The translations under genes were made by a program, and so were the position numbers. Below the pieces are notes generated by a model. The model was given only the letters and a program-made list of their open reading frames with translations. It had not been told where the DNA came from and did no database searches. From assembly GCA_030550295.1 (NCBI GenBank), contig JAUQPQ010000058.1, positions 1 to 10,382 of the forward strand: DNA of 10,382 bases, in the 5' to 3' direction. Source of the stretch: Chloroflexota bacterium (lineage in GTDB: Bacteria > Chloroflexota > Dehalococcoidia > SM23-28-2 > HRBIN24). Shown in pieces: positions 6,148 to 10,382 of this stretch (positions are counted from its first letter, which is position 1; every line of letters starts with the position of its first letter).

Positions 6148-6918
6148 TCACCTCTGACCTGATATTAGGGGCACGTGGCGCAGTTTGTCCAGAAAATCTA
6201 GGGTATTTGCTTGGCCCTCGAGCACATGGACGATGTACGCCCGGAGATGGGCCTCTAGCTCGTGCTCCACTGAAGGGGGGAAGTCAAGCCTCGCTAGCTC
6301 GGCCGCCGAGGCATCCTCGAGGAGGGATAGGGCCCTGAGGGCTGGCCCGCTGATGGGAGCCGCTCCTTGGCCGCAGGGGAGGCATAAAAGCCCACCGGCC
6401 AAGGGAGAGAAAGCGCCCCCTTCCGGCCCTAAGGAGCGACCACAGGCAAGGCAGCGCTGGAGCTCAGGCCCGTAGCCGCTATAGCGCAGCAGGGCGAGCT
6501 CGAGGCGGCGGGCCCATAAGTTGGGCTTTCTACCCTCCTCTAAATGGCGAAGGGACTCCAAAAGGTAAGCATAGGGCATCTGCGCCTCTACCCCGGGGAC
6601 AAGTAGCCTGTCGGCCAGCTCGCACAGGTAGAGGGCCAGGGTGAGGCGGTCTAAGTCGGCCCGAAGGGAGGGGAAGCCCTCAAGGGCCTGGCATCCGGCC
6701 ACCACGTAGCGGGTGCGCCCCTGGGCCAACTGGACCAGGACACGGGTAAGAGGCTGCAAGTGGCCACCCATACGGCTCTTGGCCCGCCTCACACCTTTCG
6801 CCTTCACCTCCAGCTTCCCGTACCGCGGGGTAAGGAGGGTCACTAGGCGATCGGCCTCAGCCAAGGGGCGATGGCGAAGGACAAGGGCCTCAGTCTTGAA
6901 GAGGCGGGGTAAGGTCAC
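6148..6918 (-). CDS. recO: DNA repair protein RecO
   Basis: RecO works with RecR (and RecF) to load RecA onto SSB-coated single-stranded DNA at gaps, and anneals strands. The 256-residue protein has the N-terminal OB-fold signature: TEALVLRHRPLAEADRLVTLLTP (9-31), then GKLEVKAKGVRR (34-45) with LQPLT (54-58). A helical middle contains a zinc site CLAC (C156, C159) and CLPC (C179, C182), as in many RecO proteins though not E. coli. The length is normal. GTG 6918 lies 2 nt after the recR stop. GGAG inside the recR end, about 8-10 nt upstream, serves as ribosome binding site, so recR and recO are coupled and their products are known to form a complex. Confidence 0.93.
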   Translation of the reverse strand: MTLPRLFKTEALVLRHRPLAEADRLVTLLTPRYGKLEVKAKGVRRAKSRMGGHLQPLTRVLVQLAQGRTRYVVAGCQALEGFPSLRADLDRLTLALYLCELADRLLVPGVEAQMPYAYLLESLRHLEEGRKPNLWARRLELALLRYSGYGPELQRCLACGRSLGPEGGAFSPLAGGLLCLPCGQGAAPISGPALRALSLLEDASAAELARLDFPPSVEHELEAHLRAYIVHVLEGQANTLDFLDKLRHVPLISGQR

Positions 6919-6920
6919 GC

Positions 6921-7517
6921 CTAAAGCTCCTGCCTACCTTCTATCGCCCTAGCCAGCGTTACCTCGTCTGCATACTGGATGTCGGCGCCCATGGGGAGGC
7001 CGCGGGCAGGACGAGTGATCCTGATCCCCAGAGGCCGCAGCAGACGGGCCAGGTACATGGCTGTAGCCTCCCCCTCTAAGCTGGGGTTGGTGGCTATTAT
7101 CACCTCTTTCACGCTACCGCCCCGTAGCCGGGCCAGCAATTGTTCCATCTTAAGGTCTTCAGGCCCTATTCCGTCCATGGGAGATAGGACGCCGTGCAAA
7201 ACATGATAGAGCCCCCGATACCGACCACTCCTCTCGATGGCCAAGACATCTAATGGGTCCTCGACCACACAGATGAGGGAGCGATCACGTCGTGGGTCAG
7301 CACAGAGAGGGCAAGGGTCGACATCGGTCAGGTTCTGGCATTGGGAACAGAAGATGATGCGTTCCTTGGCCTCCAAGATGGCCTCGGCCAGGGAGCTGGC
7401 CTCCGGGTCCCTAATGATAAAGTAGGCAAGGCGCTGCGCCGTCTTGGGGCCGATCCCTGGAAAGCGAAGGAGTTCCTGTACTAGGCGGGCCAAGGGGCCC
7501 GCTGCCACCTCCTGCAC
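6921..7517 (-). CDS. recR: Recombination mediator RecR
   Basis: RecR is a ring-forming DNA clamp that partners RecO/RecF in RecA loading at gaps. The 198 residues follow the family plan: helix-hairpin-helix RFPGIGPKTAQRLAYFII (18-35), zinc site C57-x2-C60 and C69-x2-C72, then a Toprim domain (about 81-176) with CVVEDPLDVLAIE, LHGVLSPMDGIGPEDL and ATNPSLEGEATA, and a C-terminal AD(I/V)QYADE segment. The start is uncertain by a few residues. GTG 7517 has only a G-run about 10 nt upstream. A strong AGGAGGTGG lies just inside the gene and could serve a TTG at codon 9 (PLARLVQ is where many RecR proteins begin). Both starts retain every domain. The gap to ybaB is 30 nt. Confidence 0.95.
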   Translation of the reverse strand: MQEVAAGPLARLVQELLRFPGIGPKTAQRLAYFIIRDPEASSLAEAILEAKERIIFCSQCQNLTDVDPCPLCADPRRDRSLICVVEDPLDVLAIERSGRYRGLYHVLHGVLSPMDGIGPEDLKMEQLLARLRGGSVKEVIIATNPSLEGEATAMYLARLLRPLGIRITRPARGLPMGADIQYADEVTLARAIEGRQEL

Positions 7518-7547
7518 CTAAGATACCCCCTAACCCATTATAAGGCC

Positions 7548-7868
7548 TCAGCCCTCGGGAACGAGGCCAGAGAGGCCCAGCCCCCCTGCCAACGATAACA
7601 GCTTTTCCATCTGAAGGGCCCTCACCTTCTCTAAGGCGTCGTTCAATGCGGCTATTATCATGTCCTGGAGCATCTCCACGTCCTTTGGATCTACAGCCTC
7701 TGGCGAGATGGTGATAGTCTTCAGACGAGGCCGGGCAGTCATGACCACCCGTACAGCTCCACCGGCCGAGGCCTCCACTTCAGTCTCTTCCAGGGACTGC
7801 TGGACTTGGGCCAGCTGTGCCTGGATGGCCTGCAGACGCTGCCACATATCATGTTCCTTCCGTGACAT
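7548..7868 (-). CDS. ybaB: YbaB/EbfC nucleoid-associated DNA-binding protein
   Basis: YbaB/EbfC is a small dimeric tweezer-shaped DNA-binding protein, nearly always encoded between dnaX and recR as here. The 106 residues show the N-terminal coiled-coil helix (about 8-30, rich in Q and L), the central sheet with GGAVRVVMTARPRLKTITI and PEAVDPKDVEMLQDMIIAALNDAL, and a C-terminal helix ending in a Gly/Leu tail. ATG 7868 has GAGGAGG 8 nt upstream and overlaps the end of dnaX by 20 nt. A second ATG at 7847 (codon 8) has GGAAGGA close upstream and follows the dnaX TGA by one base. It would give a more typical family N-terminus, so the first seven residues may not be translated. Confidence 0.9.
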   Translation of the reverse strand: MSRKEHDMWQRLQAIQAQLAQVQQSLEETEVEASAGGAVRVVMTARPRLKTITISPEAVDPKDVEMLQDMIIAALNDALEKVRALQMEKLLSLAGGLGLSGLVPEG

Positions 7869-9372
7869 CGCCTTCGCCTCCTCGGTTTTTGGTGGAGAGG
7901 GGTATAGCCCCGTGGCGTAGGGCCTCCTCCACCAGATAGCCCTTAGGGGTAGGCGCCGAGGATAGCGCCTCCACCTCGCACCTGATGCTTACGTGGTGCC
8001 CAAGGATGCGGGCGGCTGCCCTTTCCAACAGCTCCCGGTGATCTGGGCGTTCCAGGATCTGGGCCAGGTTGGGGAAGGGACAAGATAGGACCAATGTCTC
8101 CCCCTCTAGAGCTTTGACGGTAACATGGCGCAAGTGCCCAGCTAGGGCCAAGTTGAACTGCTGACAGGCGCGCACCAGCTCCTCGGCCAAAGTGAGGGCG
8201 GGGGCCTCTACAGAGGTGGGGGCACCACTAACCTTTTCTTCCTGCGGCGATGGCCCCTGTGAGGATGCCTTTGGAGGAGAAGGAGGCCCTAACACCTGGG
8301 CCACCGCCAGCTCTAGAGGCAGGGGCGAGAAGGGGTCGTCTCGCCCCTGGAGTTGGGCCGAGGCGAAGGCCTTCATAGCAGCCATTACCAGCTCCGGCGA
8401 CATAAGGGCAGCTAGAGCTTCAATCTCTTGTTTCTCCTCAGGCGTTAGGCCAGCTAAGTCGGCTGCCCCCGCCTGGACCAGAAGGATCTGACGTAGGGTC
8501 TCCACTACCTCCCCCCCCAGACGTCGCATCTCTAGGCCATCGTCGCGGGCAGCAGCGATCGCCTTAAGGGCGCCAGCCAAATCCCGTTGGGCGATAGCCC
8601 TGGCCAGCTCTTTCCCCCTTCCCGAGAGGGAAAGGCCTAAGGCCTCCCGCACCTGGTCGACTGTGGGGGAGGGGCCATAGTAGGCGACTACCTGCTCCAA
8701 CAGGTTGATGGCATCTCTTAGGGAGCCGGCAGCAGCACGGGCTATATCTCGCAAGCTCTCCACACTGAGGGCGAACCTCTCTTGCTCACAGATCAGGGCC
8801 AACCTCTCCACAGCGGCCTCTACAGGGATACGCCGCAAGTCATAACGTTGGCAGCGGGACACCACCGTAGACGGCAAGCGATGGGGCTCAGTGGTGGCCA
8901 AGACGAAGATCACGTGGGGCGGTGGCTCCTCCAGGGTCTTGAGCAAAGCGTTGTGGGCCTCTTGGGTGAGCATGTGCACCTCATCGATGAGATAGACTTT
9001 GTAGCGTCCTCCCATAGGCGCCAAGGCTACCCTGTCTCGCAGCCGCCTGATCTCATCGATGCCGCGGTTGCTAGCAGCGTCTATCTCTACTAGGTCGGGG
9101 GCCGAGCCCGCCAGATACTCCCTACACGAGGGACAGGCGTTGCAAGGCTCCCCATCTTGAGGCGAGGGGCAGTTGACAGCCTTAGCTATAAGGCGCCCTA
9201 AGGAGGTCTTGCCCGTCCCCCTTGGCCCACACAGGAGGTACGCGTGGCTCACCCGGCCAATAGCTACAGCGTTGCGCAAGGCACGGGCCACGAGCTCTTG
9301 CCCCACCACCTCAGCAAAACGCTGCGGCCGCCAACGCCTGTAAAGGGCCTGACTGCGCTCTTCCATCCCCAT
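7849..9372 (-). CDS. dnaX: DNA polymerase III subunit gamma/tau
   Basis: DnaX is the AAA+ ATPase of the clamp loader and bridges the replicative polymerases. From ATG 9372 it has 507 residues: ALYRRWRPQRFAEVVGQ (9-25), Walker A GPRGTGKT (49-56), zinc module C68/C77/C80/C83, Walker B VYLIDEVH (127-133), sensor 1 LATTEPHRLP (158-167) and arginine-finger SRC (172-174). Domain III follows to about 360, then a Pro/Ser-rich linker (362-395) and a C-terminal domain (396-470) with the FPNLAQIL region expected of tau. The start is ambiguous: ATG 9372, ATG 9366 or GTG 9414 (4 nt after ybeY). No clear Shine-Dalgarno precedes any of them. ATG 9372 has TATACT 5 nt upstream, so a leaderless start is possible. 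No canonical A-rich slippery site for gamma was found. Confidence 0.95.
   Translation of the reverse strand: MGMEERSQALYRRWRPQRFAEVVGQELVARALRNAVAIGRVSHAYLLCGPRGTGKTSLGRLIAKAVNCPSPQDGEPCNACPSCREYLAGSAPDLVEIDAASNRGIDEIRRLRDRVALAPMGGRYKVYLIDEVHMLTQEAHNALLKTLEEPPPHVIFVLATTEPHRLPSTVVSRCQRYDLRRIPVEAAVERLALICEQERFALSVESLRDIARAAAGSLRDAINLLEQVVAYYGPSPTVDQVREALGLSLSGRGKELARAIAQRDLAGALKAIAAARDDGLEMRRLGGEVVETLRQILLVQAGAADLAGLTPEEKQEIEALAALMSPELVMAAMKAFASAQLQGRDDPFSPLPLELAVAQVLGPPSPPKASSQGPSPQEEKVSGAPTSVEAPALTLAEELVRACQQFNLALAGHLRHVTVKALEGETLVLSCPFPNLAQILERPDHRELLERAAARILGHHVSIRCEVEALSSAPTPKGYLVEEALRHGAIPLSTKNRGGEGDVTEGT
7877..7883 (-). promoter_or_regulatory. Ribosome binding site for ybaB inside dnaX
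   Basis: GAGGAGG lies 8 nt before ATG 7868, within the last codons of dnaX. It supports the upstream ybaB start and means ribosomes finishing dnaX pass over it. The competing start at 7847 is served by GGAAGGA at about 7856-7862. Confidence 0.6.
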
Positions 9373-9377
9373 GGCCC

Positions 9378-9383
9378 AGTATA
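9378..9383 (-). promoter_or_regulatory. Possible -10 element for a leaderless dnaX transcript
   Basis: TATACT (5/6 match to TATAAT) ends 5 nt before ATG 9372 on the - strand, the spacing seen for leaderless starts. The hexamer 17 nt further up (TGTTGG) or the overlapping TTGGGC is a weak -35. The absence of a Shine-Dalgarno before dnaX makes this worth noting, but it may be chance. Confidence 0.22.
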
Positions 9384-9418
9384 AAGGTGTGGCGAGGGGC
9401 CCAACAGGGGGCACTATG

Positions 9419-9868
9419 TCAACTGAAGATGCGGGCCAGGGCCTCCTCCTCCCGGGCCCGCATAGCCCTCTCCTGCTCGGAAGAGGCGTGGTCGTACCCC
9501 AACAGGTGAAGGATGCCGTGCACCAAGAGATGGGCCAGCTCCATCTCTAAGGGGCGCCCATTCTCCCGCCCCTGCTTCTCGGCTGTGGGCAGAGATATGA
9601 CCACCTCGCCCAAGAGGCGCCCTTTTACAGGGGAAGGAAAGGGCTCCCCTTCCTCTTGTGAGAAGGACAGGACATCAGTAGGGGCGTCCTCGCCGGCATA
9701 GGTGCGGTTCAGATGCTCTATGGTGGCATCATCGGTGATGCAGACAGATAGGCTTGCATCTTTAATCCCTTCTCCCTCCAAGACGTTGATGGCGATCCCT
9801 TTAAGCCAGCGCCGCGATACTTTTTTAGTGAAAGGGGGGGCTACGCAAATGTCTACCCTAAACGGCAT
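9419..9868 (-). CDS. ybeY: Endoribonuclease YbeY (rRNA maturation factor)
   Basis: YbeY is a zinc-dependent single-strand endoribonuclease needed for 16S rRNA 3'-end maturation and ribosome quality control. The 149-residue protein has the diagnostic metal motif H117-G-I-L-H121-L-L-G-Y-D-H127 and the upstream TDVLSFS (64-70) and LGEVVIS (86-92) segments. Length is normal. ATG 9868 is separated from the nuoN stop by one base (TGATATG), and only a weak AGGA about 12 nt upstream is seen, so translation probably depends on ribosomes terminating nuoN. Two homopolymers lie near the 5' end, a C7 run in the APP codons and an A6 run in the KK codons; both keep the frame. dnaX follows, 46 nt to ATG 9372. 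Confidence 0.95.
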   Translation of the reverse strand: MPFRVDICVAPPFTKKVSRRWLKGIAINVLEGEGIKDASLSVCITDDATIEHLNRTYAGEDAPTDVLSFSQEEGEPFPSPVKGRLLGEVVISLPTAEKQGRENGRPLEMELAHLLVHGILHLLGYDHASSEQERAMRAREEEALARIFS

Positions 9869-9869
9869 A

Positions 9870-10382
9870 TCATACCAGGGTCCTAGCTACCCGCTCCGCT
9901 GCCTCCAGCAGAGGGAAGGGGAACACTCCGATCACCAATAGGCCTACAGTGGCCACCGCTGTTATACCTCCCAATATGGGAGTAGGCCGCACCTCCCCAG
10001 CTACAGCAGGCTCCCCAACAAACATGACCAAGGCCACCCGCAAGTAGTAGTAGGCCGATATGACGCTGTTGACCACCCCCAGGACCGCCAACCATACCAG
10101 ATGGGCCTGCACGGCAGCGTTAAATATGTACAACTTGGCTACAAACCCCGCCGTAGGAGGAAGGCCAGTCAGGCTCGCCAAGGCGAGGGCCAACGCCAGG
10201 GCCAGAAGGGGAGAACGACGGGCCATCCCCGAATAGTCTGATATATTATCGCTTCCGATATGCTGGGCTATGGCGATGATAGCGAAGAAGGCGGCCAAAT
10301 TAGTGAAGGCGTATGTCCCCAAGAAGAAGACCACCCCCCCTATCCCTAGCTCCGGCTTGGGCTCCCCCGCCGCCACCACCGC
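9870..10382 (-). CDS. nuoN: NADH-quinone oxidoreductase subunit N, C-terminal part (5' end outside window)
   Basis: NuoN is one of the three antiporter-like membrane subunits that pump protons in respiratory complex I. About 170 C-terminal residues are visible, running off the right edge. They are strongly hydrophobic, with at least four membrane segments. They carry the family signature YAFTNLAAFF, a SDYSGMARRSP loop and SLTGLPPTAGFVAKLYIF, whose lysine corresponds to the conserved channel lysine of the family. The NVISAYYYLRV-like segment (VNSVISAYYYLRV) that follows is also typical of NuoN. nuoN is usually the last gene of a nuo operon. Here it runs, with a one-base gap, straight into ybeY and the repair genes. 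The upstream part and the rest of the nuo cluster are not in view. Confidence 0.93.
   Translation of the reverse strand, partial: AVVAAGEPKPELGIGGVVFFLGTYAFTNLAAFFAIIAIAQHIGSDNISDYSGMARRSPLLALALALALASLTGLPPTAGFVAKLYIFNAAVQAHLVWLAVLGVVNSVISAYYYLRVALVMFVGEPAVAGEVRPTPILGGITAVATVGLLVIGVFPFPLLEAAERVARTLV

Noticed and set aside
7885..7890. A5 run at the end of dnaX as a programmed frameshift site for gamma
   Set aside because: It has only five A residues and lies about 15 codons before the normal stop, so a shift would not produce a gamma-like truncated protein.
9417..9422. Perfect TTGACA as a -35 for dnaX
   Set aside because: The spacer to the nearest -10-like TATACT is 33 nt, and nothing -10-like lies 16-18 nt downstream. 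The hexamer overlaps the end of ybeY by chance.
9820..9827. A6 run followed by G near the start of ybeY as a dnaX-like slippery site
   Set aside because: The A AAA AAG heptamer is in the wrong phase here (frame reads AAA AAA G), there is no reason for frameshifting at this point in ybeY, and no stimulatory structure was evident.
1..10382. CRISPR arrays, insertion sequences, phage or toxin-antitoxin genes
   Set aside because: No regularly spaced repeats, terminal inverted repeats, transposase motifs or small toxin-antitoxin pairs were seen. Nearly every base belongs to a recognisable housekeeping gene or a short spacer.

Overview
This is an ordinary, densely packed bacterial chromosome segment: GC-rich by eye, with no mobile element, CRISPR array or phage gene. 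The best guess for the host is a Chloroflexota bacterium, possibly of the Dehalococcoidia. That rests mainly on the methionyl-tRNA synthetase, whose N-terminus and zinc region (WPYANGSLH, LPADIFARYHR, VSGSDQHGTPITVRAEQEG, ARGDQCDNCG) resemble what I remember of that group. It is an inference from memory, not a search result.

Layout. Positions 2-271 (+) hold the 3' end of a gene resembling an aminoglycoside-phosphotransferase-family kinase. Facing it on the - strand is an uncharacterised small lipoprotein gene (308-847) with its own extended -10 promoter. Just upstream of that, on the same strand, is tRNA-Cys(GCA) (925-999), with a consensus-like -35 and a weaker -10. From 1088 to 5407 the + strand carries rsmI, metG, a tatD-family hydrolase gene and a long-chain polyprenyl diphosphate synthase gene. 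Spacing is 30 nt, 4 nt and a GTGA overlap, so these read as one operon, possibly with an extra promoter before metG.

From 5404 to the right edge everything lies on the - strand. In transcription order the genes are nuoN (partial), ybeY, dnaX, ybaB/ebfC, recR, recO, and two tandem fmdB-like zinc-ribbon genes. Gaps run from -20 to about +46 nt. The two convoys meet tail to tail, sharing the four bases CTAG at 5404-5407 as both stop codons.

How the genes fit together. rsmI, metG, ybeY and tRNA-Cys serve ribosome function and tRNA charging. dnaX, ybaB, recR, recO and perhaps tatD serve replication and DNA repair. nuoN is a membrane proton-pumping subunit of respiratory complex I, and the polyprenyl synthase could supply quinone side chains for the same respiratory chain. 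The most notable points are variant active-site motifs in MetRS, tandem FmdB paralogues at the end of a repair operon, an unannotatable lipoprotein with a clear promoter, and a repeated TGATATG stop-start junction. I found no convincing new biological system.
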